This document shows, piece after piece, positions 1 to 8,198 of a DNA stretch of 64,000 nt. The notes under the pieces were generated by a model. That model had not been told where the DNA came from. It saw only the letters and a program-made list of their open reading frames with translations, and did not search any database. The stretch lies in NCBI RefSeq assembly GCF_000576635.1, contig NZ_AVFL01000011.1, forward strand, positions 1 to 64,000, read 5' to 3'. This DNA comes from Skermanella stibiiresistens SB22. Its GTDB lineage: Bacteria; Pseudomonadota; Alphaproteobacteria; Azospirillales; Azospirillaceae. The translations under genes were made by a program, and so were the position numbers. The stretch's first letter is position 1. The number at the start of each line of letters is the position of its first letter.

Positions 1-1
1 G

Positions 2-1039
2 GGTCGCGCCGAGGTCGAAGCCGCCGACGCGGCGCTGGCGGCCCGGCTGGTGCTGGCGCCTCGCGCGACGGCTCTGCCCGACCAGCCGCACGAGCAGGAA
101 CAGCCCGACCAGCCGGAGCCGCCACCACCTTCCGACGGCGACCCGGGACAGGACCAGGAGCGGGAGCTTGAGGATGTCGTGCTGGACGCCGCCCGCGCGG
201 CGCTGCCCGACGACCTGCTGAAACGCCTTGGCGCCGCCGGCGGTCTCAGCCGGCATTCCGGCAAGGCCGCCCCCATCGCCCACCCCACCAGCGGGCGGCC
301 CGCTGGCAGCCGACGCGGCTCGCCGCGATCGGGTGCCCGCCTCAACGTCATCGAAACCCTGCGCGCCGCGGCGCCCTGGCAGCGCCTCCGCGCCACGGGT
401 GGCGCCGCGGCGGCGGGCCTGATCCAGGTCAGACCCGAGGATTTCCGGATCGCCCGGCTGAAGCGGCAGGGCCGCACCACCACCATCTTCGTCGTGGACG
501 CCTCCGGATCGTCGGCCTTCCACCGGTTGGCGGAGGCCAAGGGCGCCGTGGAACTGCTGCTGGCCGACTGCTACGTCCGCCGCGACGAGGTGGCCTTGGT
601 CAGCTTCCGGGGCAAGACCGCCGAGCTGCTGCTGCCTCCCACCCGCTCGCTGGTGCGGGCCAAGCGTTGCCTCGCCGCCTTGCCCGGCGGCGGGGGCACT
701 CCCCTGGCGTCAGGCATCGACGCCGCCGCCGATTTGGCCGACGCGATCCGTCGCCGGGGTGGCACCCCAGCCCTGGTGTTGCTGACCGATGGCCGCGCCA
801 ATATCGGCAGGGATGGCGCCACCGGCCGAACCGCCGCCGAGAGCGACGCCCTGGTCTCCGCGCGCCGCGTCGCCGCGGCGGGGTTGCGGGCGTTGCTGGT
901 CGACACCTCCGCCCATCCGGATCCGGCGGCGCGGCGGCTGGCCGACGGCATGCGGGCACCCTACCTGCCGCTGCCACGCGCCGACGCCGCCCTGATCTCG
1001 CGCGCCGTCCGCGCGGCCGCGCCGTCATCCTCCGCATGA
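2..1039 (+). CDS. bchD: Magnesium chelatase subunit D, C-terminal part (cut by window edge)
   Basis: The reading frame is open from base 2, so the gene begins outside the window. BchD is the AAA+-like partner of BchI that, with BchH, inserts Mg2+ into protoporphyrin IX. The visible part holds the proline- and acid-rich linker typical of BchD, then a von Willebrand factor A domain with the metal-site motif DASGS near base 505 and a downstream GGTPL segment. A GTG at base 50 could mimic a start, but the residues before it continue the conserved AAA+ C-terminal lid (AALAARLVLAPRA), so it is internal. bchO follows after 10 bp in the usual bchI-bchD-bchO order; bchI is presumably just outside the window. 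Confidence 0.95.
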   Translation, partial: GRAEVEAADAALAARLVLAPRATALPDQPHEQEQPDQPEPPPPSDGDPGQDQERELEDVVLDAARAALPDDLLKRLGAAGGLSRHSGKAAPIAHPTSGRPAGSRRGSPRSGARLNVIETLRAAAPWQRLRATGGAAAAGLIQVRPEDFRIARLKRQGRTTTIFVVDASGSSAFHRLAEAKGAVELLLADCYVRRDEVALVSFRGKTAELLLPPTRSLVRAKRCLAALPGGGGTPLASGIDAAADLADAIRRRGGTPALVLLTDGRANIGRDGATGRTAAESDALVSARRVAAAGLRALLVDTSAHPDPAARRLADGMRAPYLPLPRADAALISRAVRAAAPSSSA

Positions 1040-1049
1040 GAAGGCCGGC

Positions 1050-1910
1050 ATGAGAAGACCGGCTTGGGAGCGCGAGGGCCGGGGCTGGCCGAACCGGGAG
1101 GCGAGCGCCTTCGTCACCGCCTCCGGTCTCCGCTGGCACGTCCAAAGGATGGGGCGGGGGCCCGTGCTGCTCCTGCTCCATGGCACCGGAGCGGCCACCC
1201 ATTCGTGGCGCGACGTGATGCCGTTGCTGGCCCGCGACTTCACCGTCATCGCCCCCGATCTGCCCGGTCACGGCTTCACCGATCCGCTGCCCAGCCACCG
1301 GCTGTCCTTGCCCGGCATGGCCCGTGCGGTCGCGGGCCTGCTCGACACGCTCCAGCTGTCGCCGGACCTAGCGGCCGGACATTCCGCCGGGGCGGCCGTC
1401 CTCGTCCGCATGGCGCTTGATCGCCTGATCGAGCCCCGCGCCATCGTCTCGTTCAATGGCGCGTTCCTGCCGTTCAAGGGGGCGGCCGGGCACCTTTTCG
1501 CGCCGCTCGCCCGTCTGCTGGTGCTCAACCCGCTGGCGCCGCGCCTGTTCTCCTGGCGTGCGGACGCCAAGGCGATCGACCGGCTGATCCGCAACACCGG
1601 CTCCGTGCCCGACCGGGCCGCGCTGGAGTTCTATGGCCGGCTGATCCGCTGTCCCGGCCATGTCTCCTCCGTGCTGCGCATGATGGCGAACTGGGATCTT
1701 CCCCCGCTCGCGCGCGATCTCCGCCGGCTGGGGCCGAAGCTCATCCTGGCGGCGGCGGCCGGCGACCTCGCCATCCCGTTCGAGCAGACGGAACGCCTCC
1801 GGGGCCTCCTGCCCAGCGCGATCGTCGAGCCGCTGGGCCGTCTCGGCCACCTCGCCCACGAGGAACGCCCCGATCTCGCCGCCGACCTGATCGCGCGTCA
1901 TTCCAGCTAG
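1050..1910 (+). CDS. bchO: BchO, alpha/beta hydrolase of the magnesium-chelatase operon
   Basis: This 286-residue alpha/beta-hydrolase-fold protein belongs to the BchO family, always found next to bchD. Its exact reaction is unknown; a role in Mg-chelatase function is assumed from context. The oxyanion-hole motif LLHGTG is at residues 42-47 and the nucleophile elbow GHSAG puts the serine at residue 112. A C-terminal GHLAHEE segment supplies the likely catalytic histidine. The ATG lies 10 bp after the bchD stop, so the two genes are one operon. Length and motifs are normal for the family. Confidence 0.93.
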   Translation: MRRPAWEREGRGWPNREASAFVTASGLRWHVQRMGRGPVLLLLHGTGAATHSWRDVMPLLARDFTVIAPDLPGHGFTDPLPSHRLSLPGMARAVAGLLDTLQLSPDLAAGHSAGAAVLVRMALDRLIEPRAIVSFNGAFLPFKGAAGHLFAPLARLLVLNPLAPRLFSWRADAKAIDRLIRNTGSVPDRAALEFYGRLIRCPGHVSSVLRMMANWDLPPLARDLRRLGPKLILAAAAGDLAIPFEQTERLRGLLPSAIVEPLGRLGHLAHEERPDLAADLIARHSS

Positions 1911-2018
1911 GCGCTGTCCCCCAAACCTCTGGCGAGGCACGTTTTCATCCCCATGTTGTTGATCTCGCATGACGTTCGAGGAGAGCGCTCCGATGGGGCA
2001 CGACAGCGGGTATCTTTC

Positions 2019-2942
2019 ATGACGCGCCACCAGACATTGCCACCGGCGCTCGAGGGCGACCTGCGGGAAACCAACCGGCGGGCCGGACGGCTGGCTTATC
2101 AAGTGGCTGGAAACGGCCCGCCGATGCTGCTGATCCACAGCATCAACGCCGCCGCCTCCGCCTACGAGGTGCTGCCGATCTTCGACCGGATGAAGTCCAG
2201 TCATCGCGTCTACGTGGTGGAATTGCCGGGCTATGGCCATTCGGACCGTTCCGACCGTTCCTACGACATCCGCCTGTTCACCAACGCGATCCTGGACATG
2301 CTCGACGTGATCGCCGAGGACGCCGGTCCCGGCACGCCGGTCGACGCGCTGGCGCTGTCGCTGTCGGCCGAGTTCGTCGCCAGGGCCGCCGTGGAGCGGC
2401 CCGAGCGGTTCCGCACCCTGACGCTCGTCACGCCGACCGGCTTCAGCAAGGGCTCGACCAAGGCCCATGGCGGCATCCGGACCAAGGCGTCCCGCGAGGT
2501 GCCGGGCGTCTACCGCGCCATCAGCTTCCCGCTGTGGGGGCGGGGGCTCTACGACCTGCTGGTCAGCCGGCGCAGCATCCGGTACTTCCTGGAACGCACC
2601 TGGGGTTCCAAGAACATCGACGACGGCATGGTCGATTACGACTACCTGACGTCCCATCAGCCGGGCGCCCGTCACGCGCCGTTCGCCTTCCTGTCTGGCC
2701 GCCTGTTCAGCCGGGACATCCGCGATCTGTACGAGCGTCTGACCCTGCCGGTCTGGATGCCGCACGGCACGCGCGGCGATTTCAAGGACTTCAGCGGCGT
2801 CGACTTCATCGAGAACCGGCCCAACTGGCGCCGCCAGGCGTTCGACGCCGGCGCCCTGGTTCACTTCGAATGGCCGGACGACTTCGCGGCGTCCTACAGG
2901 GCCTTCCTGACGGAGATGGCGCGCCAGGAGGTCGCGGTTTGA
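2019..2942 (+). CDS. Alpha/beta hydrolase with atypical nucleophile elbow, PGC-embedded
   Basis: The product is 307 residues from the ATG at 2019; an ATG-like start at 1953 is possible but adds an unconserved leader. It is an alpha/beta-hydrolase-fold protein: LLIH then SINAAAS in the oxyanion region, ELPGYGHSDRSDRSY after strand 4, and a histidine near the C-terminus (VHFEWPDDF). The usual G-x-S-x-G elbow is replaced by ALSLSAE, where Ser114 fits a small-x-Ser-x-small pattern. Proteins of this type look familiar as conserved hypotheticals of alphaproteobacteria, with unknown substrate. The stop codon overlaps the TTG start of the next gene (TTGA), so the two are translationally coupled. A role in pigment or lipid metabolism is only inferred from location. 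Confidence 0.85.
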   Translation: MTRHQTLPPALEGDLRETNRRAGRLAYQVAGNGPPMLLIHSINAAASAYEVLPIFDRMKSSHRVYVVELPGYGHSDRSDRSYDIRLFTNAILDMLDVIAEDAGPGTPVDALALSLSAEFVARAAVERPERFRTLTLVTPTGFSKGSTKAHGGIRTKASREVPGVYRAISFPLWGRGLYDLLVSRRSIRYFLERTWGSKNIDDGMVDYDYLTSHQPGARHAPFAFLSGRLFSRDIRDLYERLTLPVWMPHGTRGDFKDFSGVDFIENRPNWRRQAFDAGALVHFEWPDDFAASYRAFLTEMARQEVAV

Positions 2943-3988
2943 AGCTCGCCTCCGTCCGGGAACTGAAGGCGGAGGTGTCCGCGGAAATCCTCGCCCCCTT
3001 GCTGAGGGAGGCGCGCGAGGCCCGCAGCTTCGGCTTGGCCGCCAGCCCGATGCGGCGCGCGGTCAAGCGGGATCGCGGCGTGGCGCTGGGCATCGCGCGG
3101 GGAGCAAGCCGCGACCAGTACAAGCTCGCGGTCCGCATCCAGCGCCGCACCTTCGAGGACGACGCGGAACTCCACCGGCGCCTGGAGGCGGCGACCCACC
3201 AGGAGATCGATATCCGCTATGTCGGGCGCATCGCCAAGCGGGCGGAAAAGGCCCCCGTCGTCCATGGTCCCCCTCCGCCCTGGTTCCGGCTGCGCCAGAG
3301 GCCGCTGCTGATCGGCTGTTCCGTGGCGCATCACGCCGTCACCGCCGGCAGCCTGGGCGGCTTCTTCCGCCAGCGTGGCACCGGCCAGCCGGTCCTGCTC
3401 AGCAACAACCACGTGCTAGCCAACGAGGATCAGGCGAAGGCCGGCGACGCCGTGCTCCAGCCCGGCGCCTTCGACGGCGGACGCCGCTTCAAGGATCGTA
3501 TCGGCACGCTTTTGCAAGCGGTGCCGATGAGCGCCACCGAGCCCAACACGATGGACGCCGCCATCGCCGGTCTCGCCGAGGGCGTGCCGTTCGACCCGCG
3601 CACCGTCACCGGCTTCGGCCTGCTGCGGGGCGTGCGCGACCGGCCGATCGAACCCGGCGACGAGGTGGTCAAGCTCGGCCGCACCACCGGCCTGACGCGG
3701 GGCCGGGTCACCGCGATCGAGCTGGATGACGTCGTGGTGGATTACGACAAGGGCCAGATCAGCTTCGACCGCCAGATCGAGATCGAGGGAACCGGCACCG
3801 CCGCCTTCAGCAGCGGCGGCGACAGCGGCTCCCTGATCCTGGACGCCGAGGGCGATGCCTGCGCGCTGCTGTTCGCCGGCAGCGACCATGGCGGAAGCAA
3901 CGGCAAGGGGGTGACCAACGCCAACGACCTGACGTTGGTGATGGAGGCCCTGAATTTGGAACTGGCGCTCGATGACTTGAATGCTTAG
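2939..3988 (+). CDS. Chymotrypsin-fold serine protease (S1-like), TTG start
   Basis: I start this 349-residue protein at the TTG at 2939: a perfect AGGAGG at 2926-2931 sits 7 bp upstream, and the frame has no ATG or GTG suited to the conserved N-terminus. The trypsin-like triad is readable: His158 in NNHVLAN, Asp206 in TMDAAIAG and Ser296 in GGDSGS. Residues 1-125 form a basic N-terminal region without a clear signal peptide, so the protein looks cytoplasmic or exported by another route. It is coupled to the upstream hydrolase by a 4-bp overlap and followed after 9 bp by a small gene. Substrate unknown; it could process a PGC protein or be unrelated to photosynthesis. Confidence 0.85.
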   Translation: MKLASVRELKAEVSAEILAPLLREAREARSFGLAASPMRRAVKRDRGVALGIARGASRDQYKLAVRIQRRTFEDDAELHRRLEAATHQEIDIRYVGRIAKRAEKAPVVHGPPPPWFRLRQRPLLIGCSVAHHAVTAGSLGGFFRQRGTGQPVLLSNNHVLANEDQAKAGDAVLQPGAFDGGRRFKDRIGTLLQAVPMSATEPNTMDAAIAGLAEGVPFDPRTVTGFGLLRGVRDRPIEPGDEVVKLGRTTGLTRGRVTAIELDDVVVDYDKGQISFDRQIEIEGTGTAAFSSGGDSGSLILDAEGDACALLFAGSDHGGSNGKGVTNANDLTLVMEALNLELALDDLNA

Positions 3989-3997
3989 ATTAAAAAC

Positions 3998-4219
3998 ATG
4001 TCGAATGTGTCGATAGATCAGGCGAGGCGCGTCAAACCAAAGGCGGGCGAATTGGCCCGCCGCTGCGGGACCGTGTCCGGCGTCGGCATCACCAAACTCG
4101 GCGACTCCTACGCGGTCAAGGTCAACCTGTGCGAACCGGTTCCCACCGCCTCGCTGCCCGACGCCATCGACGGCGTCACCGTCGTCTACGAAGTGATCGG
4201 TCGCACGGCGGCTCGGTAA
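3998..4219 (+). CDS. Small protein (73 aa) after the PGC serine protease
   Basis: A 73-residue soluble protein with no membrane segment. Its core (GVGITKLGDSYAVKVNL, then LPDAIDGVTVVYEVIG) resembles the short N-terminal beta domain seen ahead of trypsin-like domains in some bacterial serine proteases, here as a separate chain. This suggests a detached pro-domain, chaperone or inhibitor of the protease encoded 9 bp upstream; that is an inference from similarity recalled by eye. The ATG at 3998 is the only good start. The gene ends just before the crtI promoter region. Confidence 0.7.
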   Translation: MSNVSIDQARRVKPKAGELARRCGTVSGVGITKLGDSYAVKVNLCEPVPTASLPDAIDGVTVVYEVIGRTAAR

Positions 4220-4228
4220 CTTCCCGCG

Positions 4229-4254
4229 TTGACACATGTCAACTTCATGTTACG
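4229..4254 (+). promoter_or_regulatory. Candidate PpsR/CrtJ operator upstream of crtI
   Basis: Bases 4229-4242 form an inverted repeat TTGAC-ACAT-GTCAA. The overlapping 4237-4254 reads TGTCA-N8-TTACG, one base short of the PpsR/CrtJ consensus TGT-N12-ACA. The site is 12 bp from the crtI start. The same degenerate half (TTACG) recurs in the ppsR promoter. Function inferred from pattern only. Confidence 0.5.
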
Positions 4255-4265
4255 CTTGATGCGTC

Positions 4266-5792
4266 ATGAACAAGTTGACACCCTCCGCGACTCTCCCCCT
4301 GGACCGATCCAGCCCGCGCGCCGTCGTCATCGGCAGCGGCTTCGGTGGCTTGGCCGCCGCGATCCGCTTGGCCTGCCGGGGCTACAGGGTCACCGTGCTG
4401 GAACGGCTCGACGCGCCGGGCGGCCGGGCCTACGTGTATCGTCAGGACGGCTTCACCTTCGACGCCGGCCCTACCATCGTCACGGCGCCTTTCCTGCTGG
4501 AGGAGTTGTGGCGGATGTGCGGGCGGAGCATGGCCGAGGATGTCGAGCTCAGGCCGATCTCGCCATTCTACCGCATCCGGTTCGATGACGGGCGGGTGTT
4601 CGACTACTCCGGAGATGACGCCGCCATGCGGGCGGAGGTCGCCAAGTTCTCCGCCGCCGATGTCGCCGGATACGAACGGTTCCTGAAGGCCAGCGAGGCG
4701 CGTTACCGCATCGGGTTCGAGCGTCTGGGCGACGTGCCGTTCAACGACTGGACCGACATGGCGCGGGTGCTGCCCGATCTGGTCCGGCTGGCCGGCCACC
4801 GCTCCGTTTACGACCTGGTCCGCCGCCACGTACGCGACCCCCATCTTCGCGTCGCGTTCAGTTTCCATCCGCTGCTGGTGGGCGGCAATCCCTTCGCCAC
4901 CACCTCGATCTACAGCCTGATCGCCTTCTTGGAGCGTCGCTGGGGCGTCCATTTCGCCATGGGCGGCACCGGCCAACTCGTGCGCGGACTGGTCGGCTTG
5001 ATCGAGGGGCAGGGGGGCGAGGTCCGGTGCGGCGCCGAGGTGTCGAGGATCACCGTCGCCAATGGCAGGGCGACCGGGGTCAGGCTGGCGTCGGGCGAGG
5101 AGATCGCCGCCGACATCGTCGTCTCCAACGCCGACAGCGCCTGGACCTACCGCCACTTGATCGCACCCGAGGATCGCAAGCGCTGGACGGACCGGCGGAT
5201 CGAGCGCGCCCGCTATTCCATGAGCCTGTTCGTCTGGTATTTCGGCACCCGCCGCCGTTACGAGGACGTGGCGCACCACACGATCCTGCTGGGGCCGCGC
5301 TACCGCGAACTGCTGGACGACATATTCCGGCGGAAGGTGCTGGCGCCCGACTTCAGCCTCTACCTGCACCGTCCGACCGCCACCGATCCCTCGCTGGCGC
5401 CCGACGGCCGCGACGCCTTCTACGTGCTGTCTCCCGTGCCCCATCTGGACAGCGGCACCGATTGGGCGACAACGGCGGAGACCTACCGACAAGCCATCGA
5501 ACGCCATCTGGAGAAAACCTTGCTGCCCGGCTTGAAGGACCAGATCGTCACCTCGCGCGTCCTGACCCCCCAGGACTTCCACGACCGCCTGCTGTCGGTC
5601 AAGGGCGCCGCCTTCGGCCTGGAGCCGGTGCTGACCCAGAGCGCGTGGTTCCGCCCCCACAACAAGAGCGAGGATATCGACCGCCTGTATCTGGTCGGCG
5701 CCGGCACCCATCCCGGCGCTGGATTGCCCGGCGTGCTCTCCTCCGCCCGCGTGCTCGACAAGGTGGTGCCGCATGCCGCGGCCTTGGTCTGA
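4266..5792 (+). CDS. crtI: Phytoene desaturase CrtI
   Basis: This 508-residue FAD-dependent desaturase converts phytoene stepwise to neurosporene or lycopene at the membrane. An N-terminal dinucleotide-binding motif, VVIGSGFGGLAAAIRLA, spans residues 20-36 and is followed by the ER-ldAPGGRAYV flavin region; the C-terminal GAGTHPGAGLPGVLSSARV motif is diagnostic of carotenoid desaturases. The ATG at 4266 follows the PpsR-like site closely, with no strong ribosome-binding site. It overlaps crtB by 20 bp, giving the standard crtIB pair. Confidence 0.96.
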   Translation: MNKLTPSATLPLDRSSPRAVVIGSGFGGLAAAIRLACRGYRVTVLERLDAPGGRAYVYRQDGFTFDAGPTIVTAPFLLEELWRMCGRSMAEDVELRPISPFYRIRFDDGRVFDYSGDDAAMRAEVAKFSAADVAGYERFLKASEARYRIGFERLGDVPFNDWTDMARVLPDLVRLAGHRSVYDLVRRHVRDPHLRVAFSFHPLLVGGNPFATTSIYSLIAFLERRWGVHFAMGGTGQLVRGLVGLIEGQGGEVRCGAEVSRITVANGRATGVRLASGEEIAADIVVSNADSAWTYRHLIAPEDRKRWTDRRIERARYSMSLFVWYFGTRRRYEDVAHHTILLGPRYRELLDDIFRRKVLAPDFSLYLHRPTATDPSLAPDGRDAFYVLSPVPHLDSGTDWATTAETYRQAIERHLEKTLLPGLKDQIVTSRVLTPQDFHDRLLSVKGAAFGLEPVLTQSAWFRPHNKSEDIDRLYLVGAGTHPGAGLPGVLSSARVLDKVVPHAAALV

Positions 5793-6837
5793 ACCAGTCT
5801 CCCCTTCAGCCGTCCCGGTCGCCACCGCGGCCGATTTCGCCGCTTGCCGCCTCGTGCTGCGCCGTGCCTCCCGCACCTTCCACGCGGCCTCGCTGCTGTT
5901 GCCGTCGCGGGTGCGCCAGCCGGCGTCGGCCCTCTACGCCTTCTGCCGCTTGGCCGACGACGCCGCCGATCTCGGCGGTGGGGACGCGGCGGCGCTCGAT
6001 GGCATGCGGGAACGCCTCGATCTCGCGTACCGAGGCCAACCGTTCGATCACCCGGTCGACCGCGCCTTCGCCGACGTGGTCGACCGCTTCGCCATCCCCA
6101 AGACGCTGCCGGACGCGTTGTTCGAGGGGTTCGACTGGGACTTGGCCGGACGCCGCTACGGCGATCTGGCCGAGCTGAAATGCTACGCCGCCCGCGTGGC
6201 CGGCACGGTCGGCGCCATGATGGCGGCCTTGATGGGGGCGCGCGACGCCGACGTGGTTGGCCGCGCCTGCGATCTCGGCATGGCGATGCAACTGTCCAAT
6301 ATCGCCCGCGATGTCGGCGAGGACGCGCGCGCCGGTCGCCTTTACCTGCCGCTGGACTGGCTGCGGGAAGCCGGGATCGACCCCGACGCGTGGCTGGCCG
6401 CTCCCCGGTTCAGCCCGGCTTTGGGCGACGTGATCCGCCGGTTGCTGCGGGTGGCGGACGATCTGTACCGCCAAGCGGAGCGCGGCATCGGACAGTTGCC
6501 TTCCACCTGCCGCCCCGGCATCCACGCCGCCCGCCACCTCTACGCCGAGATCGGCCGCGAGGTCGAGCGCGCCGGGGGCGACAGCGTCACGCGCCGCGCC
6601 GTCGTTCCGGCAAAGCGCAAGGCCCTGCTGCTCGCCCGCGTCATGATGGGCGACGAGCAACAAGCTCGATCCCATTGGCCCGTCCGGACGGCGGGTGTCG
6701 AACAGAGCCGGTTCCTGGTCGACGCGGTCGCGGCCGCCGCCGTCCCGATCCAGCCCGCCGATCCCGTGGTCTGGCTACTCCTGCTGTTCGAGCGCCTGGA
6801 GCGGGGCCAGCGGCTGGCGCTGAAGCGCGATGCCTGA
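5773..6837 (+). CDS. crtB: Phytoene synthase CrtB
   Basis: This 354-residue isoprenoid synthase joins two geranylgeranyl diphosphates into phytoene. The two Mg2+-diphosphate motifs are visible: FCRLADDAADLGG and NIARDVGEDARAGRLYLP, the latter typical of the squalene/phytoene synthase family. The start overlaps the crtI stop by 20 bp and its own stop overlaps the next small gene by 8 bp, so the three are translationally coupled. Confidence 0.95.
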   Translation: MPRPWSEPVSPSAVPVATAADFAACRLVLRRASRTFHAASLLLPSRVRQPASALYAFCRLADDAADLGGGDAAALDGMRERLDLAYRGQPFDHPVDRAFADVVDRFAIPKTLPDALFEGFDWDLAGRRYGDLAELKCYAARVAGTVGAMMAALMGARDADVVGRACDLGMAMQLSNIARDVGEDARAGRLYLPLDWLREAGIDPDAWLAAPRFSPALGDVIRRLLRVADDLYRQAERGIGQLPSTCRPGIHAARHLYAEIGREVERAGGDSVTRRAVVPAKRKALLLARVMMGDEQQARSHWPVRTAGVEQSRFLVDAVAAAAVPIQPADPVVWLLLLFERLERGQRLALKRDA

Positions 6838-6970
6838 CGGTTGGTTCGCGGTGGCGGAGATGCTGCTGGTGTTCGGCGGCGTGCTCGCCTTCGCGGTCTG
6901 GCAGATCGTGTCGGTCAACCGGGCATCGCGCGAGGATCGCCGCCGCCGCGACGAAGATAATCGGCAATGA
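6830..6970 (+). CDS. Tiny single-span membrane protein (46 aa) coupled to crtB
   Basis: The ATG at 6830 lies inside the last codons of crtB and gives a 46-residue protein: a short N-terminus, one hydrophobic helix (about residues 8-28, AVAEMLLVFGGVLAFAVWQI) and a strongly charged basic tail (RASREDRRRRDEDNRQ). The positive tail predicts N-out/C-in topology. The 8-bp overlap with crtB implies coupled translation. I do not recognise a family. The size and topology resemble the small helices that associate with RC-LH1 complexes, but nothing in the sequence proves that; it could also be a chance ORF, although codon third positions are GC-rich as in neighbours. Confidence 0.6.
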   Translation: MPDGWFAVAEMLLVFGGVLAFAVWQIVSVNRASREDRRRRDEDNRQ

Positions 6971-7048
6971 AGGCCAGTCGCGGGAACCATGGACCCAAGG
7001 ATCCGGTTCTCGAACGGTGTTGGTCAAACAAGGATTGGGAGAGTGACG

Positions 7049-7222
7049 ATGGAAGACTCGGGCAGCGGCAACTATGTTTGGCTCTTGGCCGCGATGACGC
7101 TGATCATCGTGTTCGCCGTGGTGATCTATCAAGCCGTCCGCACCAAGCGGAAGCAGCAAAAACTGGGTGAGGACGGTCCCGGCAGCAGCGTGCGCATGCC
7201 GGGTGACGACCGCCGTCCCTGA
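7049..7222 (+). CDS. Tiny single-span membrane protein (57 aa)
   Basis: The ATG at 7049 is preceded by GGGAGAG at a normal distance and encodes 57 residues with one hydrophobic helix (YVWLLAAMTLIIVFAVVIYQ, residues 9-28) and a basic C-terminal tail (RTKRKQQK). An in-frame ATG at 6989 would add 20 unhydrophobic residues; the ribosome-binding site favours 7049. It is the second small membrane protein after crtB and is convergent with crtC 22 bp away. Family unknown. A role in assembling or decorating photosynthetic complexes is speculation from context. Confidence 0.6.
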   Translation: MEDSGSGNYVWLLAAMTLIIVFAVVIYQAVRTKRKQQKLGEDGPGSSVRMPGDDRRP

Positions 7223-7244
7223 CCCCTTCCCGAAAGCCGCCCTG

Positions 7245-8198
7245 TCACCCCAGGCGCGGCATCCGGAACGGCAGCATCGCCTGCACCCATCCGGCGCGGA
7301 AGCGGTCGAGCGACAGGCTCTCATGGATCGCCGTCGCCGGTCTCGACCCGATATGGGTCGCGAGCACTGAGCGGGCGTAGAACGGCGCGTCCACCAGCGT
7401 CTCCGTCACCGTCACCGGCTGGCCCGGATCGGCGCGGGTTGGGCGGGGGATCCGCCACCACCGGCTGGCGGGCAGCGTCACCCGGGGAAGCGGTTCGAAC
7501 GGTTCGACGGTCCCGTCCTGGCCGATCATCAGGGCCAGCGCCAAGTGCGACCCGACCCGGCGATCGACATTGTACAGGACGGCGCTGTCGCCGCCGAAGT
7601 CCGCCCGGCACCAATCCCATTGGCTGAAGGCATCCTCGAGCGCCTCGTCACCGGCGTTGGTGTCGAGGTACCCCGTGCCCGACCACCGCGTTCCGGGTTG
7701 ATCCAAGGCCACCTCCACCCGGCACCGGGGCGAGATCGGCCACCACCGGTGCCGTCCCGCGTCGTCCAGCGCGAAGGCTCGCGGGGTGAGCGCCGGCGGA
7801 TGGACCCGGATGGTTCCGCGCACCCGCGAGGGCACCGGCATGGTGGTCTCGTCCACCCGGATCGTCAGCGAGGTCCCATCCCAATTTAGCGAGCTTGGCC
7901 CGATCGTCAGCGACGAGGCGTCGCGCCGCGTCTTGCCCCGGCCGCGTTCCGTCATGCACCAGCGCGCGCCGCCGGCTCCCGTCAGCACGACGTTGACGGT
8001 GCAGTGGTTCAGCGGATCGCCTCGGCCCCGCCGTCTCGCCCAGGCGTAATAGGGCGAGAAGACGCTGCCGATGAAGGCGATCACCGTCAGTCCGTGGCGT
8101 CCGTCCTCGCTCAAGGCGTCGACATACCACCAGGCGTAGCCGTTTTGGGTGACGGGGCGGTCGAACCGGAGCGACGCGAACCCGTGAGCGGTGACGCC
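7245..8198 (-). CDS. crtC: Carotenoid 1,2-hydratase CrtC (hydroxyneurosporene synthase), start unresolved
   Basis: CrtC hydrates the psi-end of neurosporene or lycopene on the way to spheroidene or spirilloxanthin. The family signature is clear: GYAWWYVDALSEDGRHGL, IAFIGSVFSPYYAW, FSQWDW and a terminal MLPFRMPRLG. Homology begins near base 8198, inside the end of crtD. There is, however, no ATG, GTG or TTG in this frame between 8112 and 8498; the first upstream one is the ATG at 8501-8499, which would add about 100 residues fully overlapping crtD and lacking family resemblance. The given 5' limit therefore marks conserved coding, not a proven start. See findings. Confidence 0.85.
   Translation of the reverse strand, partial: GVTAHGFASLRFDRPVTQNGYAWWYVDALSEDGRHGLTVIAFIGSVFSPYYAWARRRGRGDPLNHCTVNVVLTGAGGARWCMTERGRGKTRRDASSLTIGPSSLNWDGTSLTIRVDETTMPVPSRVRGTIRVHPPALTPRAFALDDAGRHRWWPISPRCRVEVALDQPGTRWSGTGYLDTNAGDEALEDAFSQWDWCRADFGGDSAVLYNVDRRVGSHLALALMIGQDGTVEPFEPLPRVTLPASRWWRIPRPTRADPGQPVTVTETLVDAPFYARSVLATHIGSRPATAIHESLSLDRFRAGWVQAMLPFRMPRLG

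Noticed and set aside
50-52. GTG as start of a complete VWA protein
   Set aside because: Conserved BchD residues continue in frame to base 2, so the gene enters from outside the window.
4245-5876. 543-codon minus-strand frame opposite crtI
   Set aside because: Shadow of crtI caused by high GC3; no recognisable protein.
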